A stretch of 64,000 bases of DNA from JAJCYL01 sp965206015. GTDB taxonomy: Bacteria > Bacteroidota > Bacteroidia > Cytophagales > Cyclobacteriaceae. Position 1 is the first letter of the stretch, and each line of letters begins with the position of its first letter. The position numbers were made by a program, and so were the translations under genes. The stretch lies in NCBI GenBank assembly GCA_965206015.1, contig CBDBIW010000015.1:682001-746000 (forward strand). Reading direction: 5' to 3'. The notes below the pieces were generated by a model. It worked only from the letters and a program-made list of their open reading frames with translations, was not told the DNA's origin and did not search any database. This document shows, in pieces, positions 17,769 to 25,875 of the stretch.

Positions 17769-17909
17769 TTAAAACATTTGTATCGAAGAATCTCCAAAAA
17801 AGATAATTTTCTAAAACAAAGTACTGACAAAGTGGGTAATATCAACAATACACTTTGTCAATTATGATATATTTTCGTTATCTTCGTACCCGCTATCTTA
17901 TAAGTTATC

Positions 17910-18257
17910 ATGAAGGTACCTTATCTTAATAGAGCAAAGTCATTGTCATGGAGTGTTTTCACACTTATGGCAACTATGTTTTTTAGTTTTAGCAGTTTCG
18001 CCCAAGATGGTTCCCCTGATTTATATCTACCTCTACCTTTAGAAACCGTAGTTGAAGAACTGGCTCTTGAAGAGAAATCATACATTTATGAGGACGAGTT
18101 TTATAGTGATGAAGAGTTGTATGAAGAAGATCAGGTTCAAGAGGATACGGCATCCGTATCAATGCTCACTTTCAATTTTCTATTCTATATAGTCTATAAA
18201 TTAAAGTTTTCGGAAGACCAAAACAAAGAAGAGCAATCGAAGACCGCCGATGACTAG
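17910..18257 (+). CDS. Secreted or membrane-anchored acidic protein, unknown
   Basis: 115 residues: signal peptide (about 1-31, ending FFSFSSFAQ), a very acidic centre (EELALEEKSYIYEDEFYSDE), then a hydrophobic segment (LTFNFLFYIVYKL) and a charged tail. It probably sits in the inner membrane or is a small periplasmic protein. Its stop overlaps the end of the convergent hisA-like gene by 4 bp. No family recognised. Confidence 0.6.
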   Translation: MKVPYLNRAKSLSWSVFTLMATMFFSFSSFAQDGSPDLYLPLPLETVVEELALEEKSYIYEDEFYSDEELYEEDQVQEDTASVSMLTFNFLFYIVYKLKFSEDQNKEEQSKTADD

Positions 18258-18982
18258 GCTGTAATTAGAAACTTCTCAAAATCTTTTAGTGTGATTTTCC
18301 CCTCATAGTATGCTTTTCCGAAAAGCACTCCTTGAACACCTATTCCGTCCAATTTCTCAATGTCCTGAATATTCCGAACCCCTCCACTTGCGAATAAATA
18401 AACGCCTGGATAACGGTCTAATATCTCCTGGTAGAGCTCAAATGCCGGCCCGTCTAAGGTACCATCTTTGGTAATATCCGTGGTCTTTAGATATTTAAGG
18501 CCTCTGTCATAAAAATATTCAATATGCTCAAAAAGGTCTTTTTCAGTCCTTCGCTGCCAACCCCCAACTCTTACTTTCAAGGCATCGTGGTCAGCGGCTA
18601 ACGCCACCTTCTCTCTACCGTATGACTGAATCCATGAAACGAATAAATCCGGGTCATATGCTGCCATAGTGGCTGCGGTGACACTTTCTGCCCCATATTC
18701 ATAAGCTTTGGAAATGTCACCATCTGTATGAATACCTCCGCTAAAATTTACTTTTAGGTTAGTGTAAGCAGCAATAGTCTCGAGAACATGATAGTTCACT
18801 ATCTTTCCTCTTTTTGCCCCTTCCAGGTCAACTAAATGAATACGCCGTATTCCGTGATCCTCGAATTTTTTTGCCACATCCAATGGTCCATCTTCATATT
18901 CTTTTTCCTTAGAATAATCTCCTTTTGATAGGCGAACAGTTTTACCATTAATGACTGACAAAGATGGAACTAGTTGGATCAT
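18254..18982 (-). CDS. HisA-like (beta/alpha)8 phosphosugar-isomerase-family protein
   Basis: 242 residues, the length of HisA, which isomerises ProFAR to PRFAR in histidine synthesis. Conserved parts include NGKTVRLSKGDYS, HLVDLEGAKRGK, VNFSGGIHTDGDI, TTDITKDGTLDGP and LFASGGVRNIQDI. The N-terminal strand reads VPSLSV where HisA has (I)PA(I)D(L), so Ser9 replaces the first catalytic aspartate. The second acidic position lies in AADHDALKVRVGGW. It is alone, with no other his gene in the window. It may be a HisA paralogue with a changed reaction, or a divergent HisA. Confidence 0.8.
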   Translation of the reverse strand: MIQLVPSLSVINGKTVRLSKGDYSKEKEYEDGPLDVAKKFEDHGIRRIHLVDLEGAKRGKIVNYHVLETIAAYTNLKVNFSGGIHTDGDISKAYEYGAESVTAATMAAYDPDLFVSWIQSYGREKVALAADHDALKVRVGGWQRRTEKDLFEHIEYFYDRGLKYLKTTDITKDGTLDGPAFELYQEILDRYPGVYLFASGGVRNIQDIEKLDGIGVQGVLFGKAYYEGKITLKDFEKFLITA

Positions 18983-19195
18983 AAACTATAGATGTATTTA
19001 ATTGAGACTCACCAAATAAGAGCGCAAATGAATTATAAAAATTAAATAATTAAAAATGATTCAGGTTAATCTTTCTTTCTGGCTTCGAATACTCTCTTCT
19101 GGCTTCGAATACTCTCTGAAAATTTACGAAGAGGGCTAATCTCCATCATCATCTTGAGCATGTAATCACCATGCGCCTACGGAAATTTAAGAAAA
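18983..19195. repeat. Intergenic with a 20-bp tandem duplication
   Basis: The unit tctggcttcgaatactctct occurs twice head to tail (19078-19097 and 19098-19117), 80 bp downstream of the response-regulator stop codon. Nothing coding is seen. Confidence 0.7.
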
Positions 19196-19891
19196 TTACT
19201 CCATTTCTACAAGCTTAAACCCCTGACCATGTATTGTCAGGATCTGAATATTTTGGTCCTTCTTCAAGTGTTTTCTTAATTTGGTGATGTACACATCCAT
19301 ACTCCGGGCGTTGAAATAGGTGTCATCATGCCATATCTTTTTCAAGGCGATACTGCGTACTAGTACTTCATCTTTGTTTAAACACAGCAATTTGAGCAAG
19401 TCATTTTCTTTGGTTGTTAATCTTATTTCAGCCTCATCAATTTTCAGTAGTTGTTTGTCACTTAAAAATTTAAATCGGCCAAATTCAAACGCTTTCTGAT
19501 CGTTTGTAGTCAGATCCTTTACTGAAGATCGTCTCAGTATGGCTTTTAATCTCAATAACAATTCCTCCATGCTGAATGGCTTGGTGAGATAATCGTCTGC
19601 ACCAATTTTAAAACCCTCAATGGTGTCCTCTTTCATTGATTTGGCTGTCAGGAAAACTATTGGCGTTTTTTTATCTGACAACCTAATCTCCTTAGCTAGT
19701 GTAAATCCATCCTTTTTAGGCATCATGATGTCAAGAATACACAGATCAAATACTTCCTGATTGAACCTCTTCGATCCAACATCTCCGTCCGGGCACAGAA
19801 CAGTCTCATATCCCTTTAATTCCAGGTATTCTCTTAAAATCTCACCTAAATTAGGGTCGTCCTCCACTATTAGGAGCTTATGCTTTTCCAT
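19196..19891 (-). CDS. Two-component response regulator, OmpR family
   Basis: From the ATG at 19891 the receiver domain (KLLIVEDDPNLGEILREYL) has its phosphoryl-acceptor Asp54 in CILDIMMP, Thr in VFLTAK and Lys in DDYLTKPF. The C-terminal winged-helix DNA-binding domain (EIRLTTKENDLLKLL, VYITKLRKHLKKD) is complete. The frame extends 8 codons further to 19915, but those overlap the kinase gene more deeply; MEKHKLLIVED is the natural start and overlaps the kinase stop by 14 bp. It pairs with the upstream kinase; target genes unknown. Confidence 0.92.
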   Translation of the reverse strand: MEKHKLLIVEDDPNLGEILREYLELKGYETVLCPDGDVGSKRFNQEVFDLCILDIMMPKKDGFTLAKEIRLSDKKTPIVFLTAKSMKEDTIEGFKIGADDYLTKPFSMEELLLRLKAILRRSSVKDLTTNDQKAFEFGRFKFLSDKQLLKIDEAEIRLTTKENDLLKLLCLNKDEVLVRSIALKKIWHDDTYFNARSMDVYITKLRKHLKKDQNIQILTIHGQGFKLVEME

Positions 19892-21509
19892 ATTCGAATG
19901 GTAAATAAATTTCAAAATTACTTCCGCTCTTTGGTTCGCTTTTGACTAAAATTGAACCACCATGAGCCTCGATCATGCTTTTGACGTATGCCAGTCCTAA
20001 ACCAAAGCCCTTGACATCATGCAAATTGCCGGTTGGAACTCGATAGAATTTCTCAAAAATCTTGTTTACCGCATCCCTGGACATCCCAATACCTTGATCG
20101 ATTATATTAATAAAAACACCTCTAGCAGAACTTTTGGTCCTGATCGTTATCTCCGGACTCTCTGAAGAATATTTATTTGCATTGTCCAAAAGATTGTAAA
20201 AGATATTGGTCAGATGCATCTCGTCAGCCTCGACAACCAGATATTCCGCATTTAATTCCTTATGAACAACACCTCCTCTTTTTTGCACCTGTAAGTCTGT
20301 ATTTTCCAAAACTTTGTCTATGATGTCATGGATGTTGACTTTATCAACTTTCAACTTAAAGTCTTGCTTATCTAGCGTAGCCATTTGCAAAACCTTCTCG
20401 ACCTGAAGTCCCAGCCTCTTGTTTTCATCAGTAATTACTTTCATATAACGCTCTTTCATTCCAGCACTGGTATTAATCTGGTCGTCCTGAAGTGCCTCAC
20501 ATGCCAGAGAAACTGTGGCGATAGGAGTTTTGAACTCATGAGTCATGTTGTTAATGAAATCATTCTTAATTTGAGAAATTTTCTTTTGTTGGATAATAGT
20601 TAAAATGGCATATGTAAAACAGAAAATAATTACCAGCATAAAAACGAAAGAAGAGCCCAGTGTTATCCAGACCTTACCCACTAGAAATCTATCTTCTTCA
20701 GGAAAATATACATGTAAGTAGTTGTTCTCGTGAAGGATGTCATTCGAAAATAAACTTGCCCTCAAATCGGAGCCCTTGAGCTGGCTGATATCACTACCAC
20801 TAAATGCAAATATGATACTGTCTTTGTCCTTGTTAATCACGCCAAAGTTATAGGATATGTCAATCCCCTTATTCTGAAACTCCACAGACAGGAGTGAATC
20901 AAGTTGCTCTTTATCAATACGATTTTGAATATTCTTTTTACCTGCAAGCAGTTCGTGTATCACCACATTAACCATTTCTGACTTCTTAACTACCCTTCGC
21001 AAGGTTCCTTCGAATTGTTGCAATTCAATCTTAGTAGAGTCAAGATGCTTACTTATTTCCTTGATTTCCTTTCCAATCTTTCTATCTGGTTTTCGTGTGT
21101 CCTGCTTGATCTGATTGTCATGAAGATTGAAACTCTCCCGGATATCGCTGGTTTCGAAATCATACGCAAAATCCAACAAAATCATGTCTTTTAAAGAGTC
21201 TTCTCCAATGCTTTCAATACTAATTAGTCTCTTCTTAAAGGTGCTCTCTAGTAGCTCTATGGTATCTTCTCTGACCGAAGTAGCACTTCTTAACTGGAAA
21301 CGTGTGTCCAGATTGTCATAAGCCACGTGAAGTGCCTCCTGTTTTTCAATTTTTGAAGCGACATTGTTGAGTGCTCCATGGACATCACTTTGGAAACGGT
21401 CTTTATTGGCATTCAGGACATTATCAATCCAATAAATTTGGAATACAACCAATCCTGTAAGTGCCAGGCTCATCAATATAACAATCCATCGAAGTGCACG
21501 TGAATTCAC
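19878..21509 (-). CDS. Sensor histidine kinase
   Basis: 543 residues starting at GTG. Two membrane segments (LRWIVILMSLALTGLVVFQI near 5-25; VWITLGSSFVFMLVIIFCF near 280-300) bracket a ~250-residue periplasmic sensor. The HisKA domain follows, with the phospho-accepting His in NNMTHEFKTPIATV at about residue 325. The ATPase part has the N box NLLDNANKYS, DQGIGM and FGLGLAYV. It overlaps the response regulator by 14 bp. The sensor domain is not a recognisable family; RprXY-like systems of Bacteroidota share this plan. Confidence 0.9.
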   Translation of the reverse strand: MNSRALRWIVILMSLALTGLVVFQIYWIDNVLNANKDRFQSDVHGALNNVASKIEKQEALHVAYDNLDTRFQLRSATSVREDTIELLESTFKKRLISIESIGEDSLKDMILLDFAYDFETSDIRESFNLHDNQIKQDTRKPDRKIGKEIKEISKHLDSTKIELQQFEGTLRRVVKKSEMVNVVIHELLAGKKNIQNRIDKEQLDSLLSVEFQNKGIDISYNFGVINKDKDSIIFAFSGSDISQLKGSDLRASLFSNDILHENNYLHVYFPEEDRFLVGKVWITLGSSFVFMLVIIFCFTYAILTIIQQKKISQIKNDFINNMTHEFKTPIATVSLACEALQDDQINTSAGMKERYMKVITDENKRLGLQVEKVLQMATLDKQDFKLKVDKVNIHDIIDKVLENTDLQVQKRGGVVHKELNAEYLVVEADEMHLTNIFYNLLDNANKYSSESPEITIRTKSSARGVFINIIDQGIGMSRDAVNKIFEKFYRVPTGNLHDVKGFGLGLAYVKSMIEAHGGSILVKSEPKSGSNFEIYLPFEYGKA

Positions 21510-21583
21510 ATCGCAATTTACGCCCGTATGCTATAAAATGTTGGCTTTTAACGCTTTTTAACCTCCGGCAAAAGGTTATTTCG

Positions 21584-22111
21584 CTAGTTCTTGAAACCGG
21601 TGGTTTTATCCTTCCATCCCTGAGTCTCAAGTTTTTTAGCAGATTCTTCTACTTTATTTTTGAGAGAACTCTTATAGTCATCTATAGATGTGGCAACGTC
21701 GGCATTAAAGGAACCTATAATTTGTGCTGCCAATATTCCGGCATTTTTTGCACCGTTCAATGCCACAGTTGCAACCGGAACACCGCCAGGCATTTGAAGA
21801 ATTGACAATATTGAATCCCAACCGTCAATGGAGTTACTTGATTTAACCGGCACACCGACCACGGGCAAAGAAGTCATTGATGCTACCATGCCTGGAAGAT
21901 GCGCTGCTCCACCGGCTCCGGCAATAATAACCTTCAAACCTTTATTTCGGGCCTCCATGGCATAATTTGCCATCCTTTCCGGAGTCCGGTGGGCTGACAC
22001 AATAGTGAGTTCAAATGGGACCTTTAGTTCTCCTAGTATTTCAGCAGCCTCTGACATTACATTCAGGTCGGATTGACTTCCCATAATAATACCTACCAGT
22101 GGTTTACTCAT
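21584..22111 (-). CDS. purE: 5-(carboxyamino)imidazole ribonucleotide mutase
   Basis: 175 residues. Converts N5-CAIR to CAIR in purine synthesis. The motif GIIMGSQSDLNVM is at the start, followed by SAHRTPERM (active-site His), GAGGAAHLPGMVAS and GVPVKSSNSIDGWDSI. This is the class I PurE pattern. The start overlaps the purK stop by 4 bp, as expected for consecutive steps of one pathway. Confidence 0.95.
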   Translation of the reverse strand: MSKPLVGIIMGSQSDLNVMSEAAEILGELKVPFELTIVSAHRTPERMANYAMEARNKGLKVIIAGAGGAAHLPGMVASMTSLPVVGVPVKSSNSIDGWDSILSILQMPGGVPVATVALNGAKNAGILAAQIIGSFNADVATSIDDYKSSLKNKVEESAKKLETQGWKDKTTGFKN

Positions 22112-23247
22112 GTAATCACTTTGATCGCCTCTTTTACAAAATTAACCTTGTTTCGCAGACTTTCTATGTCATGGTCAGTGACGGTAATATGTCCCATTTT
22201 CCGAAATGGCTTCGTCAATTTCTTACCATAGAGATGAACGTGTGTTCCCTCAATATTTAGAACATCATCCATTCCCTTGTATTGGGCTGGTCCGCTATGT
22301 CCATCTTCTCCCAATAAATTCACCATTGCTGCGGATACTAACGTATTGGTGTTCCCCAGGGGCATATTTAGAATAGCTCTCAAATGTTGTTCAAATTGAG
22401 AAGTAACATTAGCCTCAATGGTATGATGACCGCTATTGTGTGTCCGAGGTGCCACTTCGTTTACGAGTATTTCATCCTCCTGAGTAATGAACATCTCCAC
22501 TGCCAATAAACCTGTCATTCCAAGCTTATCAATCACTTCTTTGGCAATATCTTCGGCCTTCCACATTAAATTTTCGGAAAGGTCTGCCGGAGAGAAAAGG
22601 TATTCCACAAGATTAGCAGTTGGATGAAAGACCAACTCCACGACTGGAAAAGTGACCATTTCGCCGGATTCATTTCTGGCAACGATTACCGCTATCTCCT
22701 TTTTAAAATCAATTAGGTCCTCTATCAAACCAGGAGTGTCAAAGGCTTTATCCAGGTCTGTTGCCGTCCTAATTACCTCAACTCCTCTTCCGTCATACCC
22801 CTCCTTCCCCAACTTGTTTACAAATGGCAATTTGTCCTTAAAGCCTTTGATCTGATCTTTCCTGTCAACAATCTGAAAGGATGCAGTTGGAATTCCATTG
22901 TCCTGATAGAATTGCTTTTGAACTCTCTTGTCTTGAATCAATTCGACAATTTCAGGCTGGGGATAAACTTTCTTCCCTTGCTTTTGCAGCTCCTTAAGAG
23001 CTTGGATATTCACATTTTCAATTTCGATGGTAATGACATCGCAATCTTGCCCAAATTTCAAGACTGTATCATAATCAGTCAATTTCCCATGGGCAAACTC
23101 GGCAACTAAATTTTTGCAAGGTGCATTTGCGTCGGAATCGAGAATTTTTACTTCCAGATTGAAGTCAATCGCAGACTGGATGAGCATTCTACCCAATTGT
23201 CCGCCTCCAAGCACACCTAACTTAAATCCCGGGCGGTGTATGTCTTG
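22108..23247 (-). CDS. purK: 5-(carboxyamino)imidazole ribonucleotide synthase
   Basis: ATP-grasp enzyme making N5-CAIR from AIR, bicarbonate and ATP. The N-terminal segment FKLGVLGGGQLGRMLIQSA binds the substrate. GKEGYDGRGVEVI belongs to the ATP-grasp loop, and VNEVAPRTHNSGHHTIEA carries the metal-binding and catalytic residues. I use the ATG at 23247 (MQDIHRPGFKLG), which fits the family length; the frame extends 8 codons further to 23271. Directly upstream of purE. Confidence 0.94.
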   Translation of the reverse strand, partial: QDIHRPGFKLGVLGGGQLGRMLIQSAIDFNLEVKILDSDANAPCKNLVAEFAHGKLTDYDTVLKFGQDCDVITIEIENVNIQALKELQKQGKKVYPQPEIVELIQDKRVQKQFYQDNGIPTASFQIVDRKDQIKGFKDKLPFVNKLGKEGYDGRGVEVIRTATDLDKAFDTPGLIEDLIDFKKEIAVIVARNESGEMVTFPVVELVFHPTANLVEYLFSPADLSENLMWKAEDIAKEVIDKLGMTGLLAVEMFITQEDEILVNEVAPRTHNSGHHTIEANVTSQFEQHLRAILNMPLGNTNTLVSAAMVNLLGEDGHSGPAQYKGMDDVLNIEGTHVHLYGKKLTKPFRKMGHITVTDHDIESLRNKVNFVKEAIKVIT

Positions 23248-23302
23248 CATAATTTCGATGATTGAAAACACTTTCCTTCACCCCCTGTGAGGAGTTGATA
23301 AC

Positions 23303-24550
23303 TTAAGACTGTTCAGCAATTTCTATTACTCTGTTCCAGACTCTCCAAACATTCTTGTAGCAAATCTTTTCAATGTCTTCGTCTGAATATCCGCGTTTAA
23401 GCAATTCATAAATCAAATTAGGATATTGGGACACATCTTTTAAGCCTACTGGTAAAGAATCACCCACGCCATCATAATCTGAACCAATACCTACATGGTC
23501 AATGCCCGCGATTTCAACCACATGATCAATGTGGTCAACGGTCTTTTCAACTGAGGAATACGGATTAAGTTCAGCTTTGAGCTTCATATGATATTCTGTA
23601 ATTGCAGGATCACTTTCAGCCAAACTGTTCTCTGCCTGATATTGTCTCACTATTGTATCTATTGAGTCATCGAGATCCTTCTTCAAGCCATCAAGAAATG
23701 CAGAGCCAAAATTGATCTGAATCACTCCACCATTTTCAGCTAATCGTTTAATCATAGTGTCGTTCATATTTCGTTCCCATCCAGGCGTAAACGAACGACA
23801 TGAAGAGTGTGATGCAATTGCTGGTGCTTTGGTCATCGCCATCACATCATAAAAAGCACTATCAGAAACGTGTGAGATATCGACCATAATACCCACCCTA
23901 TTCATTTCAGCAACTACTTGTTCCCCAAAAGGGCTTAGACCACTCCATGTGTCATCCGTAGTGTCGTATGAAGAGTCACAAATCTGATTGTCCGTACTAT
24001 GGGTAAGTGTTACATAACTAATACCACGGTCTTTGAAATAAGCAACGTTTGCCAGGTCATCTTCAATGGGAGCACCATTCTCCATTCCCATGGGTAAGGC
24101 AACCTTTCCCTCACCTACAATTTTTTCCACCATTGAAGGTGTCCTGGCTATTTCGAAATGATCGGGATATGTACTTGCCAATTGTTCTGTCATGGTGATG
24201 AGTGAATCGGCAAATTCCTTTGCACCTCCAGTCTCCTGGTATCTGGCGGGAATGTAAATTGACATGAATGGAGCATCCAGTCCACCAGCTTTGGCACGAG
24301 GAAAATCAAAATCACCAGCTTCAGCACGTACTGAGACATTTTCAACTGTTCCATTTTTTAGATGGCCATCATCAACCATTTTGTACGGCAGGTCAATGTG
24401 ACCATCTGTGATGATGTATTTCTTAGACAATTCCGAGGCTTTCGCTCTCAAATCCTCTTCAGACATCTCTTTTTTCTCTTTCTCTTGAGGGCCACATGCT
24501 ACTATGAGTAAAGCAATTAGCACCCAAATCGGGTTGGATTTATTTTTCAT
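23303..24550 (-). CDS. Membrane-type dipeptidase, peptidase family M19, lipoprotein
   Basis: 415 residues. Lipoprotein signal LIALLIVACGPQ (Cys about residue 20) means the enzyme is attached to an envelope membrane. The M19 pattern is visible: DGHIDLPYKM (zinc ligands), MGMENGAP, VDISHVSDSAFYDV, IASHSSCRSF and HVGIGSDYDGVGD. The family hydrolyses dipeptides, often with D-residues, using two zinc ions. It is separate from purEK by only about 55 bp but an own promoter is possible. Confidence 0.9.
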   Translation of the reverse strand: MKNKSNPIWVLIALLIVACGPQEKEKKEMSEEDLRAKASELSKKYIITDGHIDLPYKMVDDGHLKNGTVENVSVRAEAGDFDFPRAKAGGLDAPFMSIYIPARYQETGGAKEFADSLITMTEQLASTYPDHFEIARTPSMVEKIVGEGKVALPMGMENGAPIEDDLANVAYFKDRGISYVTLTHSTDNQICDSSYDTTDDTWSGLSPFGEQVVAEMNRVGIMVDISHVSDSAFYDVMAMTKAPAIASHSSCRSFTPGWERNMNDTMIKRLAENGGVIQINFGSAFLDGLKKDLDDSIDTIVRQYQAENSLAESDPAITEYHMKLKAELNPYSSVEKTVDHIDHVVEIAGIDHVGIGSDYDGVGDSLPVGLKDVSQYPNLIYELLKRGYSDEDIEKICYKNVWRVWNRVIEIAEQS

Positions 24551-24554
24551 TATG

Positions 24555-25036
24555 TTAAAGGTTTAAGTTAGTTTCTAAATGAGGCGTGAAGTTAGGGAAA
24601 CACTGAGCAAAACTGAATAGAAACTTTGTAATGATATTTAATAATAAGTTTCTTTCGCGGATTTTACCTGAACTCATAATCTCAAAGCAATAAGGAGGTT
24701 TTAAAAATAGAATTTGCGTTCTGGCATCAAGCCAGCACTTCATATAAACTCTAACCAGATCCCAATAAGATGTTTTTTTTGGTTGTTTGAAATAAAACAA
24801 TCCGATTGGATAGCTCTTCATAGCTTCAACAACCTGTTGCGTTGTAAGAAAATCATCGTCCTGACTAAATAATACCCCATTTTGTTCGTGAACTTTGGGA
24901 ACAATAATTTCATCTTGTTCTCCTTGACCAAATTCCTCCTTCGTATGAAAAACTTTTATCTCCCCTGATTAGACTCAAGAACATCGAGTGCTTTAGCTAT
25001 ATAAGGGGAGGTGTTTTCGTCAAAGTATACTCGCAT
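24555..25036 (-). pseudogene. DUF5615-like PIN-fold toxin, frameshifted
   Basis: Starts at ATG 25036 with MRVYFDENTSPYIAKALDVL, the acidic N terminus of DUF5615-type PIN-like proteins. The frame ends at a stop 27 codons in; moving one frame over restores EIKVFHTKEEFGQGEQDEII, then LFSQDDDFL and SYPIGLFYFKQPKKTSYWDL, which are the expected later parts. The indel sits in a run of four G near 24962, as if one G were lost. The gene lies 27 bp after the DUF433 gene. The C-terminal ~60 residues after the PIN part look atypical. Confidence 0.65.
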
Positions 25037-25055
25037 TCAAAGTATACTCGCATTC
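25021..25055. repeat. 17-bp tandem duplication
   Basis: The unit aaagtatactcgcattc is duplicated head to tail (25022-25038 and 25039-25055) at the start of the DUF5615 gene. Seventeen is not a multiple of three, so a start in the outer copy would be out of frame. Only the inner-copy ATG (25036) reads into the protein. Confidence 0.75.
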
Positions 25056-25063
25056 ATTGAAAT

Positions 25064-25705
25064 CTATGCTGCGAATTTTATGGCATCTTCGACTTGTCTT
25101 TCCTTTATTTCATAAAGTTTTGCAATAAACTCTGACTTTTCACCGCCATGATGTAAGCTGACTATAGTGGACACTTTAATATTTGTTCCATCAATAATAG
25201 GAGACCCAAACTGATTCCGTGGATTTACGACTACTGAATTATCTCTTCCTCTTGGATAATATTTGAATGCAAAGTTTTGATAGAAATCAATATTTTCACT
25301 AAAATGAAGTATTATATCACTCAAGGCTAATTGACGCCTCTTATCTAATGAAATGAAATCGCTTCCTGCTTTATGAAACAGATCAGAACCGGAACACAAA
25401 AACTCCTTGAGCGCGAAAGGGTAAGGAGTGCCATGATACTTTGACAAAATATCGTGAGCCTCTATAATCCTGTTGGTTTTAACACCTTTCTTCTTTAAAT
25501 GATAAAAAACGAAGGTTTCAATTAATGTGCAAAAATTAACAGCAATTACCTGTCCCGAATCGTAGAAGTACCCATCACTATTCAATTTTCTAAAATTCCC
25601 ACTTACATACCTGGAAAACCAGTATCTGATTTGTGACCTGGAAATACCCAGTATTTCAGCGGAATCTGAAATTGTGTAAATACCCATACCAAATACAGCC
25701 TTCAT
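25064..25705 (-). CDS. DUF433 protein with N-terminal helix-turn-helix (antitoxin-like)
   Basis: 213 residues. The N terminus (YTISDSAEILGISRSQIRYW) is a MerR-like DNA-binding helix-turn-helix, and the last ~50 residues (GSPIIDGTNIKVSTIVSLHH) are a DUF433 domain. DUF433 proteins are commonly paired with DUF5615 PIN-like proteins, and the frameshifted partner follows here. An internal ATG at 25687 (MGIYTISDS) is a plausible start. Autoregulation of the pair is likely by analogy. Confidence 0.75.
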   Translation of the reverse strand: MKAVFGMGIYTISDSAEILGISRSQIRYWFSRYVSGNFRKLNSDGYFYDSGQVIAVNFCTLIETFVFYHLKKKGVKTNRIIEAHDILSKYHGTPYPFALKEFLCSGSDLFHKAGSDFISLDKRRQLALSDIILHFSENIDFYQNFAFKYYPRGRDNSVVVNPRNQFGSPIIDGTNIKVSTIVSLHHGGEKSEFIAKLYEIKERQVEDAIKFAA

Positions 25706-25875
25706 AATGATATGATTTATTATCTACAATGTTAATCAGTATCAATCATTTTATAATAAATTAATACTTCAAAAGATAAGTCGTTTTATATAACGTATCA
25801 AGTACTAATTACTTGTTTGGATATATTATCATTTGATTATTTATGTGTCTAAAATTAGACATTTATAACAAAAAA

